Positions 30,696-41,006 of a stretch of DNA of 64,000 bases are shown here, piece by piece. Location of the stretch: contig NC_081335.1 in NCBI RefSeq assembly GCF_022539665.2, forward strand, positions 6,634,001 to 6,698,000. The letters run 5' to 3'. The number at the start of each line of letters is the position of its first letter. Within the stretch, counting starts at the first letter, position 1. Below the pieces are notes generated by a model. That model ran no database searches and had not been told where the DNA came from. It saw nothing but the letters and a program-made list of their open reading frames with translations. This DNA is from Daphnia carinata. Taxonomy: Eukaryota; Arthropoda; Branchiopoda; Diplostraca; Daphniidae. Position numbers and translations under genes: made by a program.

Positions 30696-31608
30696 GGGGA
30701 GGTAGGCCACAATTGGAACGCTAGGCAATTGAAACAAAAATTATACCACTCGAAGTAGGATAGGGATTTTGTTCAAAATATTTGAGATAATAGAAATTGG
30801 GGTTTGATATTTTTAGAAAAATTTTGAAGCTTTAACTGTAAAAGTTTTCGAGTTATCCCAAAAAATTTTTTTTGACAGCTCATTTCTAGTTTTTGTCTAG
30901 ACAACTTTTTCATTTTAACCCCTTAAACGATAGACGCAATTATAAAAAAAGGTCTTAAATCATTCTTAATTCATGCTTCTATAAACTGATTACATAATTT
31001 TTTTCCTAGCTCGTTTTTATATCCTATAAACATTAAAACTCCGTATAGACCCATGCTAAGGAAAATTGGAACACCGTTTTCTAATTGTGATTTCCGTATG
31101 CGCGCCCCTCTTACTGTAGTCTGGCAACGGTGTTATATCCCTATGAAACGTTTTAGCTGTAATTCAGGAAACTACCGAAATTCATTCAATAATCTTTAGT
31201 TACTACATAAAGTTATAAAATATCTCAAAAAATAAAGATTATAATTGTATGTATTACTGTAAAAATTTCATCGAAATAGGTACCCCAGAAGCTGAGATAA
31301 CGTGACTTAGTTTCTTTCTAAAAATGGGAGCTTCCTTATGGGAAGACCCACGTTTCAATTGCCAGACGCCCTGTTTCAATTGCCCAGAAGGATTGACAAG
31401 TAAAACAACTTGAAGTACCTCCAGTTTTTTCCCATAACATGTGTTCACCTGTGTCGAACCCCCCCCCAAAAAAAAAAAAAAAATTTATTGTTATGTACCT
31501 AAGATAATTGGCTACAAATCTATCTATTTTTTTAGCTTTGTTCGACGATTTTTGTATTCGTATCGAACAAAAAATAAGTTTTTTATTCCAACCATCCTCA
31601 CTCTCCCC
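30696..31608 (+). mobile_element. Family M1 element, copy 2
   Basis: 913 bp with inverted ends (GGGGAGGTAGG / CTCTCCCC), flanked by TA at 30694-30695 and 31609-31610. It is close to copy 1 along its length. Confidence 0.85.
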
Positions 31609-31610
31609 TA

Positions 31611-31962
31611 CTCTTTGAAAAGCGTAAAAATATTTACTAAATTAGCAAGAGTAGTGCAGTGTGGGTGATTTCTAACAAATAGGGAAGATACGGAAAAAAC
31701 AATCCTCAAAATCACTAAAGAGCAACAATCATATAAATGAATCTTATTATTTAGTGAACTAAATACTATAAGCTAAGTGACAGGAATGATTGTTGAGGTA
31801 AAAAAAATTATATGCAATTATTAAAGAAGTCATGAGTAACCATACAATGAGTATCAACTACAATTAAAAAAAAACAGGTCATCATATATTTCCTTAAATT
31901 ATAGGTACATAGAGTCTAACTATTTACACTTATATCGACTGATTTTGCTGTTGGTAATTGTT
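31611..31962. other. AT-rich intergenic DNA
   Basis: Nothing recognised between M1 copy 2 and the second DIRS element. Confidence 0.5.
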
Positions 31963-32162
31963 AATTGTTCGAGAAAGCGCGGAGCGCTTTCAATGAACAA
32001 TTGTGATTGCATCATAATTGGTGAAAACTATACAACTGTGTTGACCTTCTTTATTTTAGCTACTTCAATGCAGACTTCGCAAATTATTTTTCTTTATTTT
32101 AAGAGGGTTGGGGAGGTAGACGGACATGACAGGTGGCGACACCTCAACTCGTTTACCCTCAG
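31963..32162. repeat. Left inverted terminal repeat of DIRS-2, with terminal hairpin
   Basis: The outer 40 bp (31963-32002) form a hairpin: outer stem AATTGTTC/GAACAATT and inner stem GAAAGCGC/GCGCTTTC with a GGA loop. The outer stem sequence is shared with DIRS-1 but the inner stem is different, although its position and length are kept. From about 32030 it pairs with the right repeat. Confidence 0.88.
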
Positions 32163-32344
32163 ATCTTGTTTAGATGACGTTATCCGCATTCTCCATTGCT
32201 AGCGCAAATTGTTTTCACGAAAACCTGAGCCTCCCCCATTGGCGCTGCCACGGAAAGGTTGATGAAATCTAAAATAACAAGATGATGCAATTAGTGAAGA
32301 CTAGGGCGGGTGGGTTAAGCTAGGGAAATGCAGACAGTTGTATG

Positions 32345-32412
32345 GTCTTCACTAATTATTATGCAATCACAATTGTTCATCGAAATCGAACAATTTACAA
32401 CTGTATGCAAAT
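32345..32412. repeat. Internal complementary region of DIRS-2
   Basis: Contains the complement of the left end (TGCAATCACAATTGTTCATC) and then of the right end (ATGCAAATTGT). The inner hairpin stem present in the left repeat is missing here (only CGAAAT remains between the outer-stem halves at 32371-32378 and 32388-32395). Confidence 0.75.
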
Positions 32413-32433
32413 TGTCCTGGGACTTAAAAGCAC

Positions 32434-33531
32434 CTAATCGATAACGACTGAGCCTAAGACTCTTTCAGCCAATGAAGGCTCCGGTATTTCCCGCCTATAA
32501 AATCTCGTAAAGGTACTCTCTGACGCCCAATTTGAGGCCTTCAAAATCGATTCAACGGGAACGCCGATGGTTGCCGCCTTAGATGCCACCGCCACGTGCG
32601 TTGAATGCGCTGAAAAGGTGTTTGTATCCACACCGGCTTCCTCGAGCTATTTCTTTACCCAACGGCCAACCGCTGATCTAGACACACCATTGTAAGGTTT
32701 CTTGGTGGTGATTAAGAGGGTAAAATGATTTAAAGAGAGGGATTCCGTCATTCCCAGATATTGGTTTAGGCAATTTACCGGGTCAATCTCGAGCTCGGTT
32801 AGTCTTCGGAGCTCAAAAGACTGTAACGGGGCCTTTTTTGTGTTTTCCTTGGTTTGGACAGTGAAGGAAACGGCCCCGGCTAAAAACGTGATCGAAGATT
32901 TATCTATAGAGGCTAACTCCGATACCCTTAGCATTGTTGCCAGAGCCAGCAAGGGGACTAACTTGCAAGAGAGGTCAATTAACGTTGTAGATTCTTTATA
33001 ATGGTTCTTGAGGTGATCCAAAACCAAGGTAACATCCCAGGTAACAGAGTACCTGGGCTTGGCTGGTCTCAAATGAAAAATACCTGCCATTAACTTCTTT
33101 CTTAAAGGGTGAGCACCAATTGGGTGGCCATCGATGTTCTCAAAGGTACTTGACAACATCGAACGGTAGATACTTAAGGTGCTGTACGCCTTACCGCTAT
33201 GAAATTCGTCCGTTAAGAAGGAAAGAGTTGTGCTTATAGAGACTAACAGTGGATGCGAGTCCCTTCTATGGTGCCAATAATACCAAGCGTTCCAGGCGCT
33301 CTGATATGCAGCGCGTGTGGCGGGACGCTTGCTGGCCAGCAGTAATGTGACCACTTGCTCCGGAAGATTTTGCTCTGAGAACCGTTCCCTGATAACTTCG
33401 AAACGGTCAGTCGGAATAACTGGTTGTTGCACAACTGGTGCGGAACATTGAGGCACGATTTCAATAGGGTTGAATCGCATGGCTTGGCAAGGGCAATCGC
33501 AAATGGGTTGGCTGAATCGCGTGAACCACAT
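32434..33531 (-). pseudogene. DIRS-2 tyrosine recombinase, inactivated
   Basis: Aligns along its length with the DIRS-1 recombinase (AAYQSAWNAW, GKAYSTL, SMLSSTF, MLRVSELASI with catalytic Arg, then STFTRFYRRE with catalytic Tyr). Two defects are visible. A TAG stop at 32647-32649 splits the frame just after VGRWVKK. In addition, the HxxR box reads AHSTH, so the second catalytic Arg is replaced by His. Either should abolish function. Confidence 0.88.
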
Positions 33532-35094
33532 CGCACACTAACTCCAACCGTAACGGGAACCACGGCTGGCTGGGCCAGAAGGGGCACACTGACACCAACG
33601 AGGCTGCCCCTGCTCTCAGCTTGGAAAGGCAATCCTTGACTAGATAAAACGGGGGAAATGCAAATCCCTCTATATATTTCCATTTCGTAGATAGGGCGTT
33701 GGATGCCAGAGCTCCCGGCTGAGGAAACCAACTGACAAACAGAGGCAACTGAGCGTTCCATGCCTTTGCGAATAAATCCACCTTGGCCGGCCATATCCTC
33801 ATTATCGCCCTGAACATTGATGGGACCAACCTCCAATCTCCTGACTCCTGGCCGCTCCTGGATTGTTGATCTGCAATCACATTAAGAGTTCCGGCCACAT
33901 GAACAGCTTGGATGAAAATATCCCTGTCTTCGCACCAGGAGGCCATCTCTAACGCTAAAGAGCCCAACAAATGTGAATGGGAACCCCCCAGCTTATTGAT
34001 ATAAGAGACCGCGGTCGTATTATCTAACTTAAGAAGAACTGTGCCCTTGAATGGAGCTTTAACAAAGCATTTAAGCGCGTTGAAAGCCGCCAATAGTTCT
34101 AAGTAATTTATGTGCTTCGGGGCTTGGTCAGCCGTCCAAGGGCCTTTCGCGCATATAGAGTTTCACACCGCGCCCCATCCCGATAGGGAAAGATAAAGGC
34201 TTGCCTTTTGACCCTGTCAAATTAGCCACCCACCATTTGAGATCGCTTACCACCTCGGCCGAGAGAGAGACGTTGCACTGCTGGTTACCGTTTGCCTTCC
34301 TTGATTTTGAAATATAAATCCTTTGAATTCTACGATAGTGTGCTTGCGCGAAGGGCACGGCTGGGATAGCCCAGGACAACTTTCCCATAATCGACGCGAG
34401 GTCCCTATGCGACACCTTGTCTTTTGAAGAGCCATACTGCAAAGAGAAATGATCGCTTGTCTTTTCTCTAACGGAAGATACAAGATAATGACTTTGAATC
34501 CATCAGAAGACTAAGGAATTCTAAAGATTGCGCTGGTGTCAATATCGACTTCTCGACATTCCGATTAAACCCGATTTGTGGAAAGTATCTGAAGTAAGGG
34601 CTATTTCCCTCTCTAATCTCGAACAGGAAGAGTTCAAAAGCAAAATGTCGTCCAAATAAATATTCACCCGGATACCTTTTGCTCTAAAAAATGCCACAAT
34701 CGGTTTGAGAAGCTTTGAAAACGCCCAAGGGGCTGACGCTAGGCCAATAGGTAAACAGGTAAATTGCCAAATTTGCCCCTCCCAGATAAACCGAAGGAAA
34801 TTCTGATCCTTCGGATGAATGAGAACTGTTAGATACGCATCTTTCAGGTCCATCTTAGCCAACCAGACATTTGGCCGAAGCAAATGTCTGAGGTAATTTA
34901 CACCTTCCATCTTAAAATGCTGGTGAACTACATATTCATTTAGTTTTTTAAGGTTAATTACCGGACGAAAGCTCCCTGCTTTCTTGGGGAATAGGTGCTG
35001 ATAAAACCCTTATCCAGCACCACTTTAATTGCCCTCTTTGCCGCCAAGGATGTTACCTCTTTTTGACAGAGCTCAACTTGGTGTTCTCCAAACA
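33461..35094 (-). pseudogene. DIRS-2 RT/RNase H region, broken
   Basis: Fragments in different frames follow the pol order. RT is at 34539-34910 and to its right (MEGVNYLRHL, KMDLKDAYLTVLIHP, YLDDILLLN), RNase H start near 34130-34440, and the C-terminal RNase H and methyltransferase-like region at 33461-34093 (LDNTTAVSYINK, NVIADQQSR, FVSWFPQPGALA, WPSQPWFP). Several frameshifts separate them. The gypsy element inserted at 35095-35099 cuts the N-terminal RT part from the gag portion on the right. Confidence 0.85.
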
Positions 35095-35099
35095 ATGGG
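35095..35099. repeat. Target-site duplication ATGGG, left
   Basis: ATGGG directly precedes the TGTTATG end of the gypsy LTR and is repeated at 39811-39815 directly after the other LTR. Confidence 0.9.
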
Positions 35100-35308
35100 T
35101 GTTATGTCTTTGCTTCCGTTTTGCTTTATTGTTTCCGTAATTACTCAAGGAATAGAACGCGGTTAAGTCGTCTTATTCGGTGTAATATCCAGGATCAACT
35201 GAGGATGAACACCCCCAAGACCCAGTGACCTTCGTTGGGTCATCAACGTTACCTCTACGATACACTATGACCTAACTCGGTCATTAGCCTGAGGCTAGGG
35301 TTACAACA
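35100..35308 (-). repeat. 3' LTR of the gypsy element (209 bp)
   Basis: Identical by eye to 39602-39810. Ends are inverted TGTT/AACA. Confidence 0.95.
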
Positions 35309-35322
35309 CTCCTTCCTTCCTC
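35309..35322 (-). promoter_or_regulatory. Polypurine tract of the gypsy element
   Basis: On the minus strand GAGGAAGGAAGGAG lies immediately before the 3' LTR, as needed for plus-strand DNA priming. Confidence 0.85.
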
Positions 35323-35420
35323 ATGGAGCAATTAGGGTAAGCATGACATGATAATGAATGATCGTTCCAATTATAACTGCGTCAATGGCAACAAAATTTC
35401 AACATAAAAAAAAAACACAA

Positions 35421-38400
35421 TTAAGGGGAAGGAACTCCCAACTGCTTGTAATGGAATCTGCCAGATGAGTATCCTTTGTTTGGCCTGCTTGAAGTCCGGA
35501 TCACCGACGGCTCTGCAACGGAATGACCTGCCGCACCTGAACTAAGTGGCTGCCTTGCTACCGGAATTTCTTCAGCTACGGCTGGATGGGAAGGAAAACT
35601 TTCAGTGTTGTCGCCAACTTCATCTTGACCTCGTTCTGGTTGATGATCACTCTCCAGCTGCTTCGGTAGATATTGTGGACTAACCAATAATGGAAGTGGG
35701 GGGTGGTAACGCTCCACACTGGTAGATTGGGACGGCTGTTGGTCACTTGGAATCTCGGCTAATGTTGCTTCCGCTCGTGCCATCAGTTGATCTACATGAC
35801 GCTTTGTCTCGACGCCATCTTCTGGGCGAACCAAGTAGGAAACTGGGGAGAGAACTTTTGTCACAACCCCCTTGACCCATTTTAACAATGGATTATTGTA
35901 CATTCTTAACCATACTGGTGAGCCGGCTAAAAAATTTCTCGTTTCTTCGGCCGATTGCGGGGGCAATTGTCTGGAAAACTTCTTGTCCACGGCTGGGCGT
36001 AGCTTATCCAGTTGAGTGACAATTCTTCGTCCATACAGCAACTCTGCTGGTGAAATGCCTGTGGTGGTATGTGGTGTTGTGCGATAAGTTGAAAGAAACG
36101 TCGACAAATTCTCATCGATAGTAGACGACGTCGTCTCTAAAATTTTCAACTTTATCTTCAGCTCCCGTACAAAACGTTCGGCTTCGCCATTAGACGATGG
36201 ATGATAGGGTGGCGTCAATATATGGCTAACGCCGAGGCCTTGCAAAAAAATTTCTAAGTCGTTGGAAGTAAATTGGGTGCCATTATCGGACACTATCTCG
36301 TCTGGTAAGCCATGGCGTGCAAAAATGTTACGCAAAACAGCTATTACTGCAGCTGTCGTCGTCTGACCGATGTTGAGTACGCCTACTTCCGGCCATTTGG
36401 AATGAGCATCCACCACGATAAAAAACATTTTGCCGATAAATGGACCGGCGAAATCGATGTGAATGCGGGACCATGGTTTAGCGGGCCAAATCCAGCGATG
36501 AACCGGAACAGCAGGAGGGTTCTCTTTAAATTTTGCGCATTTTTCGCACTCCTTAGCTCGCTTTTCAATCTCGGAATCTAATCCGGGCCACCAAACTGTG
36601 CTGCGGGCTACGGATTTCATTCTGCATACGCCGCTGTGTCCTTCGTGTAACAAGTCCAACACCGAACTGCGAATGGCTTGAGGTACGATAACTCTGCCGC
36701 CCCATAGTAATACTCCATTCGAGACGCCGATCTCATCACGCTTTGCTAAAAACGGTTTCCACGTGTCCGGAACATCTTCAGGCCAACTGCGATGAGCAAA
36801 TAATAAAACTTCTTTTAAGATGGGGTCACACTGCGTCTTGGATTTAACTAGTTTGGCGTCTAGGTTGATTTTAGCAATCGATGTAGCAGTCAAGATTGCA
36901 AATTCGCGACTGCACTCGTCGATGCAAGGACGTCCAATCGGGGCTCGCGATAATGAGTCTGCATTCCCCATTTGGTCTGTAGGTCGAAACACCAGTGTGT
37001 AAGAGTAGTTAGCTAATGCCAAAAACCAACGTTGTATGCGTGACACAGCAATTGGGCTGCTCGGTTTGTAGTTGCTTAAGATTCCAAGCAAAGGCTTGTG
37101 GTCGGTCACGAGCTCAAAACTTCTGCCAAATAAGTATTGATGGAATTTTGTAACTCCAATAACTAAAGCTAATGCCTCACGCTCTATTTGTGCGTAATGT
37201 TGCTCGGTCGAAGAAAGCTTTTTAGAAGAATAGGCAACTGGTTTCTCGCTTCCGTCTGGATAAACGTGATTAAGAGCGGCGCCAACCCCCACCGCTGACG
37301 CGTCACAATATACTCGAATTGGTTTCTTTGGATCATAGTGAACGAGAGCTGGTTTACTACATAGCATCGTCTTGATTTTCTGGAAACTTGTTTCTTCTGC
37401 TTCCGTCCACTGGAATTTGGACTCTTTCTTTAAAAGGTCGTAGAGTGGGGCAGCTATAGTCGCCAATCGAGGAACAAATTTGCCATAAAAATTTACAAGA
37501 CCCAGGAATGTTCGTACTTGCTGGGCATCTTCTGGACGGGCAACCTCTTTCACAGCTTCTACCTTGGCCGCTGTAGGATTTATGCCATCCCCATCCAGAA
37601 TAAAGCCAAGAAAGGTTAGACTTTTCTTCTTGATGAGGCACTTCGTTTGCTCCAACACGACACAAGCGTCGTTCAGTCGTTTGAAAACTTCTTCTAAACG
37701 ACTGTCGTGCTCCTCGTCGTCTTTTCCTGACACGAGAATGTCGTCTAAAAAGACATAGACTCCTTCAATACCTTGCAGCAATGTATCCATGAATAGCTGG
37801 AAAATCGCGGGGCCAGAAGCGACTCCATATGGAAATACTAAGGGTCTGAATAGCCCTTTATGTGTGTTTATTGTTACTAAATCACGGCTTTCTACGGCCA
37901 GCCGGAGCTGCTGGTAAGCTTTGGATAGATCCAATTTTGTGAAAACTTTACCTCCGCTTAATTTTGCAAATAAATCTTGCGGAGTGGGGAGGGGATAGAT
38001 GTCTACCTTCAGCTGCGGGTTCAAAGTGGGTTTGTAGTCGCCGCAAATGCGCACGTCGCCCGATGGTTTTGGGACTACTACTATCGGTGATGCCCATTGG
38101 CTGAAATTGACCTTTTCAATAACACCTTCACGCTCCATTCTCAACAATTCTGCTTCTATTTGCGGCATAATCGCATACGGCACTGGTCTTGCCTTGAAGA
38201 ATTTCGGTACAGCACCTGGTTTGAGCTCCAACACTGCTTCAAATCCCTTAATGGTCCCATTGCCCTTCTTAAAAACATTTGGAAAACGTTCGATCCAAGA
38301 AATCGATGGCTGCTCGAGTAGTTGATGGTTGATAGATAGGATTGTTGGGCAAATTTTTCGAATCCAATTTCGACCACAAAGAGATGGTCCTTCTTCTTTT

Positions 38401-39578
38401 ACCACGACGATCGGCAGCTTCATCTTTTCACCCCGAACACTAACAATCGGGCGCCACGTACCAAGAATGGTTAAAGACGATCGGAAAGCCCGCAACTTGA
38501 ACTCGACTGCTTCCAAACTAGGTTTGCCACAGTGAATCCAAGTTGATTTTGAAACAACGGACACTGCTGCGCCGTTGTCTACCTCCATATCCACAGGCAC
38601 ACCGTCAAGTAGCACTTTGAGTTGAACCGGAGGCTCTGCTTCGGCTTCCTCAACAAGCATGGTGTGAATTGGAAATATTGGTCGGTCGTCATCCTCTTCA
38701 TCTGAGGAATCTACCTCAACTTGATGTTGCCGAAATTTAGTACTCTTCTTCAAGGCCGACTTATTGGGCTTTTTCCTGTCATCTTGCCGCTCTGCTTCGT
38801 CTTTTTGATTGCCTAGCTTAGTTCGACATTTAGACTGAATATGTCCGGTTCGATGACAACGGTGGCACTCAGCTGTTAGGAAAGGGCAATCCGACGCTTT
38901 ATGTTTTGTGCCTCCACATCGTCTACACTCCCAGCCGCCCGATGCTTCTGATCGTTGCTGCTGTAATCGGTTTACTCCCGGAGTAACGCTTGAATCAGGA
39001 AGACGTAGCTCCGACACATCTTTTCTAACGCTTTCATCTGCCACGGCAGTTGTTAATGCTGTTGCCGACGTTAATCTATCCGTGGAGATAAGCTTTTGTT
39101 TTGTGCTTTCATTTTGTAAGCCGCAAACAAAACGATCGCGAAGGGCATCGTCTAGGAATGGCCCGAATTCGCACGTACGAGAAAGATGACGGAGAGCTGC
39201 CATAAACTGGCTAGCGGATTCGTCTGATTTTTGTACGCGATTATTAAAACGAAATCTTTCAGCAATTACCAGAGGTTTTGGACTGAGATATTCACGTAGC
39301 TTGGTGCGGAGCTCGTCGAAGGTTTTTGTTGATGGTAGATCCGGAGAAAGAAGATCGCGCAAAAGTGTGTAAGTGTCATCGCCGATAACTGTAATGAACA
39401 CTGCTTTCTTGTCCTCCTCTTCTGTGATTTTGTTTGCCGAAAAATACTGGTCCATTCGCTCTTCGTACACTGACCACGACACCTTGCTAGAGTCGAACTC
39501 ACTGATACGGCCAAAAGTAGGTCCAGATCGATTTCCCCTCAAAATGTCACGAATTTGTTCTAATAATGCGTCCCCCAT
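35421..39578 (-). CDS. Gypsy gag-pol polyprotein
   Basis: One uninterrupted 1385-codon ORF. Gag occupies ~1-210. Two CCHC zinc knuckles lie at ~218-249 (CRRCGGTKHKASDC and CHRCHRTGHIQSKC). The protease is near 330; its active-site triplet reads DNG instead of the usual DTG or DSG. Reverse transcriptase has FLDD near 609, followed by RNase H (DASAVGVGAAL near 758, VTDHKPLL). Integrase has an HHCC zinc region (HEGHSGVC...CEKCAKF), then the DDE residues in HIDFAG (~1040), SDNGTQF (~1096) and GEAERF (~1132). The order RT-RNase H-integrase places it in Ty3/gypsy; the single fused ORF and sequence style resemble Mag-like clades (from memory). The start codon in CCATGG lies only 23 nt after the 5' LTR. 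Confidence 0.95.
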   Translation of the reverse strand: MGDALLEQIRDILRGNRSGPTFGRISEFDSSKVSWSVYEERMDQYFSANKITEEEDKKAVFITVIGDDTYTLLRDLLSPDLPSTKTFDELRTKLREYLSPKPLVIAERFRFNNRVQKSDESASQFMAALRHLSRTCEFGPFLDDALRDRFVCGLQNESTKQKLISTDRLTSATALTTAVADESVRKDVSELRLPDSSVTPGVNRLQQQRSEASGGWECRRCGGTKHKASDCPFLTAECHRCHRTGHIQSKCRTKLGNQKDEAERQDDRKKPNKSALKKSTKFRQHQVEVDSSDEEDDDRPIFPIHTMLVEEAEAEPPVQLKVLLDGVPVDMEVDNGAAVSVVSKSTWIHCGKPSLEAVEFKLRAFRSSLTILGTWRPIVSVRGEKMKLPIVVVKEEGPSLCGRNWIRKICPTILSINHQLLEQPSISWIERFPNVFKKGNGTIKGFEAVLELKPGAVPKFFKARPVPYAIMPQIEAELLRMEREGVIEKVNFSQWASPIVVVPKPSGDVRICGDYKPTLNPQLKVDIYPLPTPQDLFAKLSGGKVFTKLDLSKAYQQLRLAVESRDLVTINTHKGLFRPLVFPYGVASGPAIFQLFMDTLLQGIEGVYVFLDDILVSGKDDEEHDSRLEEVFKRLNDACVVLEQTKCLIKKKSLTFLGFILDGDGINPTAAKVEAVKEVARPEDAQQVRTFLGLVNFYGKFVPRLATIAAPLYDLLKKESKFQWTEAEETSFQKIKTMLCSKPALVHYDPKKPIRVYCDASAVGVGAALNHVYPDGSEKPVAYSSKKLSSTEQHYAQIEREALALVIGVTKFHQYLFGRSFELVTDHKPLLGILSNYKPSSPIAVSRIQRWFLALANYSYTLVFRPTDQMGNADSLSRAPIGRPCIDECSREFAILTATSIAKINLDAKLVKSKTQCDPILKEVLLFAHRSWPEDVPDTWKPFLAKRDEIGVSNGVLLWGGRVIVPQAIRSSVLDLLHEGHSGVCRMKSVARSTVWWPGLDSEIEKRAKECEKCAKFKENPPAVPVHRWIWPAKPWSRIHIDFAGPFIGKMFFIVVDAHSKWPEVGVLNIGQTTTAAVIAVLRNIFARHGLPDEIVSDNGTQFTSNDLEIFLQGLGVSHILTPPYHPSSNGEAERFVRELKIKLKILETTSSTIDENLSTFLSTYRTTPHTTTGISPAELLYGRRIVTQLDKLRPAVDKKFSRQLPPQSAEETRNFLAGSPVWLRMYNNPLLKWVKGVVTKVLSPVSYLVRPEDGVETKRHVDQLMARAEATLAEIPSDQQPSQSTSVERYHPPLPLLVSPQYLPKQLESDHQPERGQDEVGDNTESFPSHPAVAEEIPVARQPLSSGAAGHSVAEPSVIRTSSRPNKGYSSGRFHYKQLGVPSP

Positions 39579-39601
39579 GGTTCTTAATTACTCGTCGCCA
39601 C
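39579..39601 (-). promoter_or_regulatory. Primer-binding site and leader of the gypsy element
   Basis: On the minus strand the 5' LTR is followed by one G and then TGGCGACGAGTAATTAAG, which has the TGG start expected to pair with a tRNA 3' CCA end. The tRNA species was not identified. The leader is only 23 nt long, so primer site and start codon almost touch. Confidence 0.75.
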
Positions 39602-39810
39602 TGTTATGTCTTTGCTTCCGTTTTGCTTTATTGTTTCCGTAATTACTCAAGGAATAGAACGCGGTTAAGTCGTCTTATTCGGTGTAATATCCAGGATCAA
39701 CTGAGGATGAACACCCCCAAGACCCAGTGACCTTCGTTGGGTCATCAACGTTACCTCTACGATACACTATGACCTAACTCGGTCATTAGCCTGAGGCTAG
39801 GGTTACAACA
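39602..39810 (-). repeat. 5' LTR of the gypsy element (209 bp)
   Basis: Identical by eye to the other LTR. On the minus strand it precedes the primer-binding site and holds the promoter. Confidence 0.95.
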
Positions 39811-39815
39811 ATGGG
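39811..39815. repeat. Target-site duplication ATGGG, right
   Basis: Second copy of the duplication generated by gypsy insertion into DIRS-2. Confidence 0.9.
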
Positions 39816-40995
39816 TTAGGCGGAGGACAACACTGAATTGGCCTTGCTGCTAGGTCCAGCCTCAGGCCTTCAAAAACCACATGTAACCCCCAAAGGTCGT
39901 TAGAAAACCGAGACCGGGCATTGGCAATTCTTTCAATCGACCACCGATAGTTGTCAAATGCACAGATGTAGGTGAAATAAAATTAGAGACGGACTTGCCA
40001 CGGCCACTAGGGCCCGCCACCGGCGTAAAGTTTGAGCTGGAACGCTGCCTGGCTGATCCACTGTACGGCTGGTGTGAGGGCCTATCACTACCACTGTATC
40101 CACCTCGATAACTTTTGCCCTTGGAAGACGTACGTTGCATCTGCTCACTGGCTTGACCAACAGCGTTCAGTGCGGCTTCGTCCTTTGCCGTTTGGACCAT
40201 CTCTTGGATCAGCTTTTTCCCATAGAGCCATTGGGATTCCGGCTCTGAAAAGTTGCGCTCGTTAGCCAACAGAGATATAAACGAAGGATACGTTTGGGAT
40301 AAGATGTTTAACCGACGCCTGCGCGTCACATCGTTAAAGGAGGAGGCCAATAACTGCATGGAATCTTCCACTGCTTCTTGGATCTTGGGGTCAGCCCATT
40401 TCATGTCCCACAAATAAAGCAAGGGCCGAGCTATGTCGAGGATCTTATACTGCATCGACCGAAGCTCTTTCTCGCGTGGGTCAGAGACACTCTTTGCTGA
40501 TGGCGATTTCCTGATGATCTTTAGCAGCTTCAGTATACCCTCATCCAGATCTGGGCACTGCAGGGAAAACGATCTCTTTTCGAAGGACGGCGCGTACTTG
40601 CCTTTTAGATCTTTAGCGTCAGCTGCTTCCACTCCTTTCACCATCCACTTCCTCAAGTTTTACGTTTTGCGTTCCGAAAGCGTGAACTTTTCCACCAACT
40701 TACTTCTGTCAGACTCGGCTAGCTTCAATCTCTTATGCCTGTCTTCTTCACACTCCGACGCCTTGCGTTTGGACGAACCATGCGGATCCGTTTTAATCAA
40801 AGGGTCGCCCGGAATATCAATCTCGTACTGAAAATTATCACCCATCTCACTTTCTGACTGAAAGAGACTATCCTCGATATCCTGCGAGCTAGCCTTAGCC
40901 CGATGATTGCGGATACAGCTGCGGCCACTTCGTGACGCAGACGAGACACTTTCACTATCACTTCCACTTTCTCCAGACATGACTGCACTTGACAA
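39816..40995 (-). pseudogene. DIRS-2 gag region, one nonsense codon
   Basis: Starts MSSAVMSGESGSDSES at 40995 and aligns with DIRS-1 gag (PSFEKRSFSLQ, MQYKILDIARPLLYLW, ASSFNDVTRRRRLNILSQT, LYGKKLIQEMV). A TAA stop at 40660-40662 interrupts an otherwise continuous frame to 39862. The N-terminus is Ser-rich but less Ser-Arg-rich than DIRS-1. The frame then leads to the gypsy insertion point. Confidence 0.88.
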
Positions 40996-41006
40996 AAGCT
41001 AAATAA

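Larger units (their letters stand above)
35100..39810 (-). mobile_element. Intact young Ty3/gypsy LTR retrotransposon
   Basis: A 4,711-bp element with two 209-bp LTRs (35100-35308, 39602-39810) that appear identical base for base, TG...CA ends and a 5-bp ATGGG target duplication. The minus-strand order is LTR, primer-binding site, one gag-pol ORF, polypurine tract, LTR. Identical LTRs and an unbroken ORF point to very recent insertion. There is no envelope ORF, so it is a retrotransposon rather than an errantivirus. Confidence 0.96.

Noticed and set aside
36312-39642. Several plus-strand open frames inside the gypsy element
   Set aside because: They are antisense shadows of the gag-pol ORF with no features of their own.
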